Below are positions 47,220 to 58,830 of a DNA stretch of 64,000 nucleotides, in pieces. Origin of the DNA: Sciurus carolinensis. Lineage: Eukaryota; Chordata; Mammalia; Rodentia; Sciuridae. A program made the translations under genes and the position numbers. The stretch covers positions 37,526,575-37,590,574 of the forward strand of contig NC_062221.1 of the NCBI RefSeq assembly GCF_902686445.1. The letters are read 5' to 3'. Below the pieces are notes generated by a model. That model saw only the letters and a list, made by a program, of their open reading frames with translations. It made no database searches and was not told where the DNA came from. Each line of letters opens with the position of its first letter. The stretch's first letter is position 1.

Positions 47220-47695
47220 TTTTTTAAAATTTATTTATTTTGTTTCATTGTAAACAAATGGGGTACAATTTGTTTCTCTGGTTGCACATGAAGTAGAGTC
47301 AGACCATTGGCATAATCATACATGTACATAGGGTAATGATGTTTGTCTCATTCTGATATTTTTCCTTCCCTCCAACCCTCCTACCCCTCTTTTTCCTCTA
47401 TACAATCCATCCCTCCTCCATTCTTGCCTCCCTCCCATCCCCTGTTATGTATCATCATCCACTTATCAGAGAAATCATTTGTCCTTTGGTTTTTTTGAGA
47501 TTTACTTATCTCACTTAGCATGATATTCTCCAACTTCATCCATTTGCCTGCAAATGCCATAATTTTATTCTTCTTTATGGCTGAGTAATGTTCCATTGTG
47601 TATATATACCACGGTTTCTTATCCATTCATCTATTGAAGGGCATCTAGGTGGTTCCACAATCTAGCTGTTGTGATTTGAGCAGCTATGAACATTG
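47220..47695 (-). mobile_element. Short 5'-truncated L1, minus strand
   Basis: About 475 bases of L1 3' end. Reversed tail text ttttttaaaatttatttatt, the 3' UTR landmark ttgtaaacaaatggggtaca, then ORF2 C-terminal coding text (81 open codons ending at 47381, with MEHYSAIKKNKIMAFAGKW). The partner copy at about 57345 has no such L1, so it inserted after the segmental duplication. It lacks the telomere-like tract of the other two L1s. Confidence 0.88.
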
Positions 47696-47699
47696 CAAT

Positions 47700-48171
47700 A
47701 GAATGCATTTATATATTTTGATAAATCATATATAAATGGAGTGTGATTTCTAATTTTTCTGATTTTTACATATTATAGAATCACATTGGTCATGCAGTCA
47801 TATATATATATATACATGAGGTAATAATGTCTACTATCTTTCCTAACCCCATACCACTTCTGTCCCTTCACTCCCCTCTACATTATATAAAGTAACTGTT
47901 TTTTTCATATCATACTCCCTTATTATGAATTATCATCCACTTATTGGAGAAAATATTCTGCCTTTGGTTTTTTATAGGTTTGGCTTATTTGGCTTAGAAT
48001 GATATTCTCCAACTCCATCTATTTATCAGCAATGTCACAATTTCATTCTTCTCTAAAGCTGAGTAATATCCTATCATATATCACATTTTTTCAATCCATT
48101 CATCTGTCGAAGAGAACCTAGGTTGGTTCCATATTTTTGCTTTGGCGAGTTGAGGTACTATAAACATTGAT
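47700..48171 (-). mobile_element. Older L1 3' end, minus strand arm of a twin-primed insertion
   Basis: The reversed L1 3' UTR/ORF2 end runs to aactataaacattgatgtga near 48170, where the strand of the L1 text flips. Homologous to 57385-57927. The arm is shortened by a deletion compared with that copy. Confidence 0.75.
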
Positions 48172-48640
48172 GTGAAATTCATTTGGAAAAATAAAAGACT
48201 CAGACAAAGCAATCCTTAGCAAGAAGAGTGAAGCAGGAGGTATGAAAATACCAGATTTTATAGTACAGAACTAAAGTAACAAAAATGGCATGGTATTGGC
48301 ACCAAAATAGACATGTACACAATAGAAGACACAGAGAAAAACTCACATAAATACAGCTATCTAATACTAGACAAAGGTGCCAAAAACATTCACTGGGTAA
48401 AAGATAGCCTATTCAACAAATGGTGCTGGGAAAAATGGAAAGCCACATGTAACACAATGAAATTAAACCTTTATCCAACTCAAAGTAGATCAAAGACTTA
48501 GGCACTAAAACAGAGACCCTGTGACTAGTAGAAGCAAAAAAGGCCTAAATCTTCACCATGTCAGCCTGGGACCTGCCTTCCTTAACAATATCCCTAAAAT
48601 GCAAGATTTTAAATCAAGAATCATTATATAGGATGGAGTT
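48172..48640 (+). mobile_element. Older L1 ORF2 piece, plus strand arm of the same insertion
   Basis: Reads attcatttggaaaaataaaa, then tttggcaccaaaatagacat-type text and caacaaatggtgctgggaaa in the sense direction, opposite to the arm on its left. This head-to-head layout with the 3' end outside is the mark of twin priming. Homologous to 58314-58830. Confidence 0.78.
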
Positions 48641-48929
48641 CAAATAAATACTAATTTACCTGAGAAAAAATATTTCTGTTATTTGCCTCAAAATTATAGT
48701 TTTGAATTATTTGCTAAAAATTTTCATAAGGTATAGTGAGCATCAGCTATGCACTTTGAGACTGTCCTAAATAGAGTCAGTTACTGCCTTTTAATTACTA
48801 TGTAACCTGTACAATCACAAAATTTATCTTTTAAGATTGAGAACAAATTACTGTTAACCGGAAAGCATGTTCAGGCAATAAAATTTCTGTTCTTCTAGAA
48901 AGACTAATATTTTTGAGTTTGTCATTGTT

Positions 48930-49285
48930 GTGAACTGAATGTTTATATACATCCCAAATCCATGTATTTAAATCTTAACTTCCAAAGTTGGTGGTATTAT
49001 GCAAAAGGTCTTTAGGAGGTGTTAGGTTATGAGAGTGGAGCCCACATGAACAGTATTACTATACTTATAAGAGTAGGAAGAGCTTTCTTCCTCTCTGTTT
49101 GTTTGCAGCCATGAGAGGAAATAAACAAAATGGCAAACATCTGCACATCCACAAGGAATCTATCATCAGACATAGCTCTGCTGGAGCCTGGGGCTTGGAC
49201 TTTCAGGCTCCAGAATTGTGAGAAATATATTTGTATCTAGTCTACACTGTTCTGTTCTAGCAGTCAAAACTGACGAAAATAGTTT
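48930..49285 (+). mobile_element. MaLR-type LTR relic (MLT1/MST-like)
   Basis: Follows the MaLR LTR order: gttgtgaactgaatgtttat, aggtgttaggttatgagagt, gtggagcccacatgaacagt, a cttataagag TATA-like stretch, and finally ttcaggctccagaattgtga and gagaaatata. Non-coding. It is absent from the second copy of the duplication; because MaLRs are old, loss from that copy is more likely than new insertion here. Confidence 0.7.
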
Positions 49286-49359
49286 TTACCAACTAATGGC
49301 AAATTAATGATCCCTAATTTCTTTTTATTCTTATATTTATTAATTAAAGATCAATATGT

Positions 49360-49760
49360 ATCACGTGTCCATGTTTATAGCAGCCCAATTCACAAGAGCC
49401 AGCTTATGGAAACAGTGATGGTGTCTCTCAACAGGTGAACATGATAAAGAAAATTTGGTGTATATACACAATGAAATTTTATTCAGTCACAAAGGAGAAA
49501 AAATGATTCACTTGTAGGTAAATGAATGGAACTACATCATGGTAAGCAAGATAAGCTAAAATCAGAAAGCCAAGGTTCTTTTTCCCCCTCATATGGGGAA
49601 GCTAGAGAGATAAATTAAGAACAGAGGATTTCATGAAAATAGAAGGGAGACCACAAGGGTAGGAGAAAAGGGGGGTAAGGGAAAGAAACAGGGTAGGGAA
49701 AGGACATGTATTAGAGAATGAGATTACTTAAATTATATTAAATGCATGTATGAATATGCC
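49360..49760 (+). mobile_element. L1 3' end fragment, plus strand
   Basis: ORF2 C-terminal text (cagcccaattcacaagagcc, then caatgaaattttattcagtc) is followed by a purine-rich 3' UTR (agggagaccacaagggtagg). The last part matches 59085-59345 in the second duplication copy. Confidence 0.75.
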
Positions 49761-51354
49761 ATTACATAATGCACTATTTTATGTAATTATTATGTGGCAA
49801 TAGTTTTTTTAAAAAGATCAATATATGTTAACTTTCTGTTAAAATTCTCCCCCTTCCTTCCCTCTTTTTTGTCCAACTTCCTGTCTGCTGTGTCTCTTCT
49901 TTTATTTCCTAAGGTAAAATATATTCATGAAATACAGGTAGTGTTCTTCCTGATATTTTATTTTATATTTAATGCTATTATTGGACTTTTCCATTCAACC
50001 TTCCTCAACATTTAGGAATAAATTTATAAAAGATTAATATATATATTGAATAATTATTTAAATTATTTAGGCATAAAATCAATGCCTTAAAATGCAATTG
50101 ACTTTATTACCTTTATCTATTTTCTATTAATATACATTATCTGCTTGTCAAAAGTGAAGCATAGTTTGGTTAATTATATCAACAATCTTGAAAGATACAT
50201 CCAGGAAAATATGAAAGAGTAGGAATGTTGGAATCCATTTAGTGTATGGTAGTATAAAAATTACTAGTAAAATGTTTTGCCTTTTATACTCATTTGCATT
50301 AATAATTTTCATTTGTTTCTTCTGTATCTGCTTAATTTACTCTTGTAAGTTCAAGGTACTAAATAACATCATCCACAAAGATCTAAAGTCAATTTGATAG
50401 AAATATAAATTTCAGTAGTAAGAATATCTTACTTCTTAATCACACTTAATTCTCGATACCCCATTTTAGCACACATTTTTATGAGATTAATGGTTTATTT
50501 CCCAAGTTGAGAAACTATATGCTGTATAATAGGATACCTACCAAAGGAAGAATTGACAACTCTTTAGCCAAAGATTACTCAATCCTGTGACATCTTTGAC
50601 ATGCATATGAGTGGCATGTCCATTCCAATTTTAAAAAGTCCTTCCAACTGGAATGGAAATATTGATTGAAATGGAGTAATACAGGAGCAGAAAACAGTGT
50701 TCTAAGAAAAATTGGGATGGTCCAAGTCAGGGTGATGACACTAAGGATATGAAGATGGAGATTTAATATTACAAGTGGTACCTTTGACTGGATTTACTGA
50801 AAGTTTTCCATTTGCTGTATGATAGGAATACAAGAATGACCTAAACTAGTCCCTAGATCTCTGGCTTGGCAATCCAACATGTGAATCAATTTGTAAAATA
50901 AGTACTTTATGAGGTGAATACATTTTTGGAATACCCACATTTATTTTTCAACCTTACAACGATTAACTCATAATAATTTATTAAGTACTTGCTGGAAGCA
51001 CATTCAGTTTTCTAAATGGAGAATAAAACAAAATATGTTGCCCTTCTATGCATGATGCTCTCTTTTTAATAGCAGTAATAGAATGAATGTCACAAAAGCA
51101 TAGAATAGATAATTAATTATAGTAAATGCTAATTTAAAACAGCAGATCAATCTTATGAAAGTTCAGTGCAAAAAAGTGGCTCTTTAGGGTAAAATATTAT
51201 AAACTTATTATGTTAATGGCCAGATGATAAAAGTTTGAGGTTAAATGGCAGAATCTTTATTGTTAAGTGGGTATTTCTATGTCAGTTGAAAGTAAAAATA
51301 TTACAAATTTTTATTGTTGAAATTGAAAAGCATAATTGTGTAAGTCATCATGGA

Positions 51355-51715
51355 CTGTGATAACTATCCCCACCTACTGGGTGGTTTAAATAGTGCAAAT
51401 GTATTTTCCCACAATTCTGGGAGATGGAAGTCTGAGAAGTAGGTACTGGAGGTTAATTTTCTCCTGGCACCTCTCCTTGGCTTACAGATGGCTGCTTTGT
51501 TACTGTGTCTTCAAATGACCTTTCCTCTGTCTGCAGATACACTTGGTGTCTCTTTCTGTTCTTATAAGGTCACCCATCCTAGTGAATTAGAACCCCACCC
51601 TATGATCTCATTAAGATTACCTCCTTAAGGGCCTCGTCTCCAAATACATTCACATTGGGGTTGTAGGACTTCAATAAATAAATTTGGGAGGAATATAAGT
51701 CAGTGCATAACAACA
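51355..51715 (-). mobile_element. MaLR-type LTR relic, minus strand
   Basis: The reversed MaLR order is clear: ctgggtggtttaaatagtgc, cacaattctgggagatggaa, cttggcttacagatggctgc, cttataaggtcacccatcct, catcctagtgaattag, attacctccttaagggcct, tccaaatacattcacattgg. It ends tcagtgcataacaacac. It is nearly full length and non-coding. Confidence 0.78.
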
Positions 51716-51986
51716 CTATCACCCCCCAAGCAACAGGAATTGAATAAATATTTGCAATGCAGTTCTACTGATAAGAACAGAAGTACTTTTGAGAGGATTA
51801 CAGTTATGCTTAGTTAGGATTCAAAGTTAGTTTTTTCTATATGAAGATCAATTGCAGAAGTTCATCTGTTAATAGTCATCTGTAACGAGATTTTGTGTTT
51901 CATCTTTAAAAATATCTTTTCTTACAGAAATGTTGTGCGTGTAACACTCAAAACACTAAATTATTACCATTCAGTGAGAATTGTAA

Positions 51987-52010
51987 GGCAGGCAGGCAGG
52001 CAGGTAGGCA
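51987..52010. repeat. (GGCA)n microsatellite
   Basis: Six GGCA-type units with one GGTA variant. Confidence 0.9.
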
Positions 52011-52784
52011 CAGGAAAAGAGTAGAGCATGGTGCTTCTCTCAAGCAATTTCCCTCCTGTCTCATTGCAAGCACCATTGAGTCTGCATGGTTAGAAGCATA
52101 AGCAGAATAATGAAAAGTGAATACATTATCAAATATAATTACATTCTTACAAGTTAAATTGATGCTCTGACTTCAAATATATCACAAGTATAAGTTAATG
52201 TAGGTAATATGCAATAAATTTGATTAGAGTTAGAATGTAAATTAATATAAAATACATTTTCTATTTAGATTCCAATGTGCCTCTATACATTGTTTCCGCT
52301 AAGCTATCATCCTAATGAATACACATGGTTTAATGAATTTCTAAGAGACCCTCTCTTCTTTTCTTTTTATACTATTCCCTTTCAATCTCATTCTTATAAA
52401 AAAAACTAACTTGATTTTATTCCTATTCCATTTAAAAAAAAAAAATTCATATGAGATAAATCTTTTGTCAGCAGTTATTTTTTTAAATCCTCCACAAACA
52501 GAAATTCAAATATATGTAAACCGTTGTCATAAGTACATTTCAGATTGGGATGATGAGGAAATGCAAAAAAAATAATGCAGCTATATAGTCCATGAACTAA
52601 TCATTTAGCCTGGAGATTTATAAAAAGAAAATCCTTGAAGAAATAAAAGCACAGGAAACTTTCTACTTTAGGAAGAATACCCAATATAGTTAATTTTTGC
52701 TTTTAATAAAACATAATTGCATTGTACTACAAAAGTTTTGATGATTAATGACCAAAACATGTCAAATTAAAATAAAATAAACCA

Positions 52785-53010
52785 AACTCAAAGGACTTAA
52801 AATCAGCATATTACAGTTGATGCAGCCACATCAATATTTATAGAAACTCAATTCACAATAGCCAAGCTATAGAATCAACCTAGATATCTTTCAACAGATG
52901 AATGGAAGAAAATGGGGTATGTTTATACAATGGAATATTACTCAGCTACAAAGAATGAAATTATGGTATTTGTTAGTAAATGGATGAAGTGGAGAATATC
53001 TATATTAAAT
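52785..53010 (+). mobile_element. L1 ORF2 C-terminal fragment, plus strand
   Basis: Sense-direction text aattcacaatagccaagcta, then atggaatattactcagctac and tgaaattatggtatttg. Short and decayed. Its right end touches the left arm of the inverted repeat. Confidence 0.75.
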
Positions 53011-53602
53011 AAATTATGACATGCTTTAGTCTTCAGGTAAAAACTTCAGTGGCAAATTGGAAGACAGACTCACATCATTTTATGTTTGCTTATACCTTTT
53101 GTATCTCACACCTCCCTATTGCCCTTCTGCCCTACATCTGCACAGCTGATTAGAGAAAGCCTGTGTGATCCTTCCTTTAGCACCAGTGGGAAGTGCAAAT
53201 CACACATGAAAACTCTGACCCAGCTCTGTTGACTTACAAAGAAGAAATAATAAAAATAACTTTTCCTTGCTTTCTCATTCTATCATTCGATATGTCTTTT
53301 AAACTGTTGTGCTCTTCCCAGAAAGCCTTATGATGTGAGTAACAAACCTTTTTATACCCTCTTGCTACGTGTGTTCCATCCAATGCAGACAAAAGTCAGA
53401 GACACATCCTGCCTCTGCAGGTAAACCTGTTTTTGAACTTTTTTCTGACATTGAGAAAGAGTATTACATCTCAACTGAAACAAGAAAATAATAAAGGTAT
53501 TTCCAACACTAATAGATGGAACATAAAAATGATGTGAGTCTGTCTTCCAATTTGCCACTGAAGTTTTTGCCTGAAGACTAAAGCATGTCATAATTTATTT
53601 AA
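53005..53602. repeat. Long inverted repeat: 82/83-bp arms, 433-bp spacer
   Basis: The left arm (53005-53086) and the reverse complement of the right arm (53520-53602) differ by one substitution (t/c) and one extra T. Similarity stops abruptly at both edges. The spacer has no open frame of note and no repeat I recognise. The arms could form a cruciform or, if transcribed, a hairpin RNA. Confidence 0.93.
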
Positions 53603-54334
53603 TTGAATTTATAGTTTTTCAAGTAAATTGCTAAGTGGTTGATGAGGCCTGCAGATGAGGTCAAGGTAGGCAAGAGTTCCCTGTGTGCCTTGCTAAGAGC
53701 CCACTACTGTGTATTCTGACAATCAAAATGACTGCCTAGTTCACTACCTATGATATTTGGAACTCTGCATGCATGATTACAAAAGTTCTTTAGGACACTT
53801 CTGCCCTTTTCATTCCTCCAAATACTATTGATACTGAATTGGGTACACAATTTTTAACAAAAATGGATTTTTTGAGACAAGAGATTCCTAGAAATTTTTT
53901 AGGGCAAACAGGGCAACCTTGGTAGAAGTAGATGCTTTTTGCAAATGACTGACTAAATGGACAGAATAAAGAGAGAGGTAAAATTCTAAAACCATCAGCA
54001 GTGAACATTAGTCAATCACAGGCTGCCAACTAGTCCACTATGTCCATGGAAGGCAAGCACTGAGCTGTAACCAGCTGAACCCTTTCTGACCACACTTCAC
54101 TTATTTCCTGTCTATAAATTCTCTCTGCCCACCCAGAAAATGATGGTCTCTAAACCTGTCCAAAGTTTTCTTTTATAAGAGATCATCTGCAGGAAAAAAA
54201 ATATTTCTAGAAGAGGCACTATTTACAAAAAAAAAAAAAAGCTTGATTTTTGAGGATATACACATGGTTAACCTGATTTAAACATTACACAGTATACACA
54301 TGTACTGATACCTCTCATTATCCTATTAATATAT

Positions 54335-55320
54335 ATAATTACTATGATTTTGGTCATTTGGATATATACTTACAAGTGGGATAACTGGGTCAAATGGAGA
54401 TTCCATTTCTAGTTTTTTGAGAAATCTCAAAAATGCGTTGCAGAGTGATTGCTCCAATTTACATTCCTACCAGGATTGTATGTGTGTACACTTTTCCCTA
54501 ATCCTCACCAACATCGATTATTAGTTGTATTCTGATTATTGCCATTGTGGTTGAAGTGAGGTGAAATATCAGTGTAGTTTTAATTTGCATTACTCTGATT
54601 TCTAGAGATGTTGAACATTTTTCATATATTTGTTGTCCATATTTCTTCTATTGAGAAGTGACTGTTTAGTTTTTTTGACCATTTGTTGATTGGTTTATTT
54701 GATTTTTTACAGTAAACTTTTCAGTTCTTTGTATATTCTGGAAATTAAAGCCTTAACTGAGCTGTGGGTGGCAAAGATTTTCTCACATTGTATAATTTCT
54801 CTCTTCACTGTCGTTTCCTTTGCTGTGGAGAGGTTTTTTAGTTTGAAATCATCCCACTAATTACTTCTTGATTATATCTTGCATTTTAGGAGTCTTGATG
54901 AGGAAGTTGGGTCCTAAGCAGGCATGTCGGCATTTTCTTTTAGTAGATGCTGGGTTTCTGGTCTAATACCTAGGTCTTTCATCCACTTTGAGATTGTGCA
55001 ATGTGAGAGAGAGGGTTTAAATTTCATTCTGCTACATATAGGTTTCCAGTTTTCCCAGCACCATTTGTTGAAGAGGTTATCTTTTCTCTAATGTATGTTC
55101 GTGGAGCCTTGGTCTAGCATGAGATAACTGTGCTCATGTGGGTTTGTCACTGTGTCTCATATTCCATTCCACTGGTCTTCATGCTTGTTTTGGTGCCAAT
55201 ACCATGTGTTATTTGTTACCATAGCTCTGAGTATAATTGAAGATCTGGTATTGTCATGTGTCTTGCTTCACTTTTCTCACTAAGGATTGCTTTGGCTATC
55301 CTGGACCTCTTATTTCTCCA
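54335..55320 (-). mobile_element. Old L1 ORF2 3' part, minus strand (duplication copy 2)
   Basis: Reversed ORF2 C-terminal text (aagtgggataactgggtcaa) running to cctcttatttctccatctct at about 55300-55325. It ends at the same junction as the partner at 44290, so L1 and flank were duplicated together. Confidence 0.8.
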
Positions 55321-55466
55321 TCTCTTTCTCTTTACACACCTTAAAATGCACTTGTTAAAGGTACCCATTTACCCATTTAAAGAGTTTTCCATTGTCTAGG
55401 TGTTGCTGATTGCATCTCCATGTTATAATTTAACATGTCCTCCATAATGTGTGTGAGTCTTCATTC

Positions 55467-55930
55467 TTCTCCTTGCCTCAGTGCTGACACTGCCTTTTGT
55501 GCTTTGGCATGTTTCTGATCTAAGGACTGGGATTCAGGCAGTGCTAGGCTGCCCAGTTTATGAACTTCCACAAGATTCCATTTGCACTCCACAGAGCTCC
55601 TCACTGTCTTTGTGCTTTTGGCAAGCCAACTCCATCTCATGGCTATGCAGCTGGGCACCACTGCCAGACAGCAGCAGGTGGTGGGCAGCGAGTAGAACCA
55701 GGGGACATGTACAAGTCACTCTCTTCTTCAGCCTCACCTTCTGCCCTAGGGAGGCTACAGGGTTCGATGGCACTCACAGTTTTTCCATGTGCAACTGGTC
55801 CCAGCCCTACAACTGCCACTACCAATGGACTTGGCGTAATGGAACCTGCACTCCAAACCAGTCATACAGCCTGCAGGGGACTTACCCAGTGTCCAACTCT
55901 GTTTGGTCATTTTCAGTAGGTGGAGTTGAA
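55467..55930. other. Unrecognised G+C-rich island (copy 2)
   Basis: Counterpart of 45330-45815, less CpG-rich and with small indels. A plus-strand frame of 200 codons crosses it (55481-56083) with HYQWTWRNGTCTPNQ, but it runs on into low-complexity SLSLFFFPVFLFL text, so it is not convincing as a gene. A minus-strand frame (55461-55661) and others also stay open. No family recognised. Confidence 0.5.
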
Positions 55931-57349
55931 TCTCACTGTAGTTGTTACAAATCAGCTTTTGTTTTCATGGTTTTCTCTCTCTCTCTCTTTTTTTTCCCCG
56001 TTTTCCTGTTCTTATCTCTTTTATTGCATTGTTTAAATCAGACTTGGTTTTCAACTTATATTTCATATTCATTTACCTCCTGAATATAGAGAAAATGAAA
56101 AATGCCTGAAATTATGTTAATTATGAAATAATGTGTTCACATTGCTTATGTCCACATATGTACACTTCTCTCTCTCATTCTCTCACTGTCTCTGTTTTTC
56201 TCTCACACACAAACCTCCTTAAATAAGGGTTAATGTTTTCTTATTCAGTATTTTACTTTCCACAGATAATATAGATTTTTATCTTCCTCTATTTCTATTT
56301 GACTTTTAAAATTGAAGCTTTTTCAAATGTAAGCATTTAGACTGACTGAGAAAAACTTTATACAAAATAATGGCATTCGACTAATATTATGAATATTTGT
56401 ATTTACCTATGAGAAGTATGATTCACTCTTTCATTTCATTAAAATGCCTTTTATTCTTTAGTCCACAACACTGGTTCATGATAAATAGGTGATAATGTCA
56501 TTTTCATTATTATAAACTGATATTATTATAATGCACTAGTCAGGATTTTTATTAATTTACTTCTTATGACTTTCCTATGAATTTAATTTTTATCTTCTCA
56601 CCTTTCTAATCTCAGGATATACCCCTGAGAATTTTTTTCTCAATTAGATACTGAATTTTTAAAAATATATATAAAATATTTTTGAAATCATATTGGTAAG
56701 ACTACCTGTGAAATAATTTCTAAGTATATTTTGGTGCTTTATGCATTTATGTGATAAATAATTTAGAAAAGAATACTTCATAGATAATATCAAGAAAGAA
56801 AATGGGAGAAGCAATGACTAAAAAAATCCATGCTGCTTTCTGTGTCATGTTTTTCTGGAGTTTCTGAAGATTTATAGAAACACTATACAGACATCTCAGC
56901 TCCAGAGAATCAAGCCCACAAAATAATTATTACTCTTTTTCTTCATCCAGGATGGAGAATGAAAACCCTTCTCTCTCATATCTGTTATTGTTCACCATTC
57001 TATAATATTGTTTTCCCCATAAATGCATTTCAATAATGTCATAATATTGTTTATTGGCAAATCTATTCTACTATCCATTAAAAAAATACAAATCTATAAC
57101 CCAAGTTAGGAAGACTAGTTGAAATAACTAAGGTGTGTTTTAATATATATTCACATTATTTTTTAAACTCATTTTGCTTATCTTCTCATTTGAGATAACA
57201 GAAAAGTGGAATGATTATATAAAGTGCAGGGACCATACCTCTCAAAGTGTTTGAAACTGACTTTCAACAATCATTTAAATTTGAAGGTTCATCTGGAATG
57301 TTAAGGTTTGAATTAGATATATTCATGTAAAATATTAAATACCTACTTT

Positions 57350-58093
57350 TAAAAATTTTAAATATTTTCTAATTACTTGTACATGACAGTAGAAAACATT
57401 TATACATAATGATAAATTATACATAAATGTAGTGTGATTTTTCATTTTTCTGATTGTATATATTATAGAATTACATTGGTCATACAGTCATATTTTTACA
57501 TGAGGTAATAATGTCTACTATCTTTCCTATCCCATACCACTTCCCCTCCCTTCACTCCCCTCTACCAAATATAAAGTTAACTCTATTTTTTCTATTTTTT
57601 CCTGTATACCCCCTTATTGTGAATTAGTACCTGCATATCAGGTAAAACATTCGACCTTTGGTTTTTTGGGTTTGGTTTATTTTGCTCAACATGACATCAT
57701 CCAACTTCATCCATTTACCAGCAAATGCCACAATTTCATTATTCTTTAAAGCTGAGTAATAATCCATGGTGTATATGTATATTTGTGTGTGTGTGTGTGT
57801 GTGTGTGTATGCATATATATATGTACACATATATATAACATTTTCTCTATCAGTTCATCTATAGAAGATCACCTAGTTTGGTTCCATAGTTTAGCTATTG
57901 TGAGATGAGCTACTATAAACATTGATGTGAAGTCATGAATATAGTATGCTGATTTTAAGTTCTTTGCATATAAACTGAGCAATGGGATAATAGGGTCAAA
58001 TGGTGGATCCATTCCAAGTTTTCTGAGAAATCACCATAATGCTTTCCACAATGGTTGCACCATTTTGCATTCCCACCAGCAATGTATGAGTGT
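57350..58093 (-). mobile_element. L1 3' end, minus strand arm of a twin-primed insertion (copy 2)
   Basis: The reversed 3' UTR and ORF2 C-terminus run to cattcccaccagcaatgtat and gagtgt at 58093, where the L1 text flips strand. The (TG)n tract at 57784-57808 replaces the usual short TATA run. Confidence 0.82.
57784..57808. repeat. (TG)n microsatellite
   Basis: About 12 TG units within reversed L1 ORF2. The first copy of the duplication has no such expansion at the matching site (about 48080). Confidence 0.95.
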
Positions 58094-58830
58094 TGGGAAT
58101 CAAACTATCAAAAGAGGCGAAAGATCTCTAAAATGAAAACTACAGAATACTAAACAAATAAATGAAGAAATCTTAGAAGATGGAAATGATGATCCTGGAT
58201 AGGCAGAATTAATATTGTCAAAATGACCACACTACCAAAAGCATTACACAAATTTAATGCAATTCCTATTAAAATCCCAATGACATTCTTCATAGAACTA
58301 GGAAAGACAATCATGAAATTCATCTGAAAAAAAAATAAGAGATACTGAATAGCCAAAGTAATCCTTAGAAAGAAAAGTGAAGCAGAAAGCATCACAATAC
58401 CAGACCTCAAACTATACTCAACTATAGCAATAAAAGCAGCATGGTATTGGTACTAAAATAGACATGTAGACCAATTGGTAAGACTACCTGTAAGACACAG
58501 AGACAAACCCACATAAATACAGTTATCTTATACTAGACAAAGATGCCAAAATCATTCACTGGAGAAAAGAGAGCCTATTCAACAAATAGTGCTAGGAAAA
58601 ATGAAAAGTCACATGTAACACAATGAAATCAAACCTTTGTCTCTCACCCTGCATGAAACTCAACTCAAAGTGGATCAAAGACCTTGCCACGACTAGAAGA
58701 AAAAGTAGGCCCAATCCTTACCTTCACTTATCAGCATAGAATCTGACTTCCTTAACAAGATGCTAAAGTGCAAGAAATTGATCAAGAATCAATAGACAGT
58801 ATGGATTCTAAATAAATACCAATTTATCTC
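58094..58830 (+). mobile_element. L1 ORF2 piece, plus strand arm of the same insertion (copy 2)
   Basis: From tgggaatcaaactatcaaaa onward it is sense-direction ORF2 text (aggcagaattaatattgtca, ctaccaaaagcattacacaa, caacaaatagtgctaggaaa). It joins head to head with the reversed 3' arm. Non-coding because of many stops. Confidence 0.82.

Larger units (their letters stand above)
43330..49940 (+). repeat. Segmental duplication, copy 1
   Basis: Collinear by eye with 54365-59505: L1 minus piece, shared single-copy text (ttaaagagttttccattgtc at 44346 and 55377), a G+C-rich island, then about 1.4 kb of AT-rich DNA with shared landmarks (aaacctccttaaataagg, gtttttctggagtttctgaa), twin-primed L1 remains and an L1 3' UTR. 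Copy 1 alone has about 880 bases at 44440-45325, a small L1 at 47220-47695 and a MaLR-like LTR near 48930-49285. Copy 1 lacks about 390 bases that copy 2 has at 57927-58314. Confidence 0.85.
49990..54330. other. Spacer between the duplicated segments
   Basis: About 4.3 kb of AT-rich DNA with no supported gene. It contains a (GGCA)n tract (51987-52010), a reversed MaLR-like LTR (51355-51715), an L1 3' piece (52785-53010) and the inverted repeat at 53005-53602. Confidence 0.6.

Noticed and set aside
55481..56083. 200-codon plus-strand frame as a membrane or secreted protein
   Set aside because: It crosses the duplicated G+C-rich island into T-rich low-complexity DNA. Copy 1 does not keep the same continuous frame, and no family is recognised.
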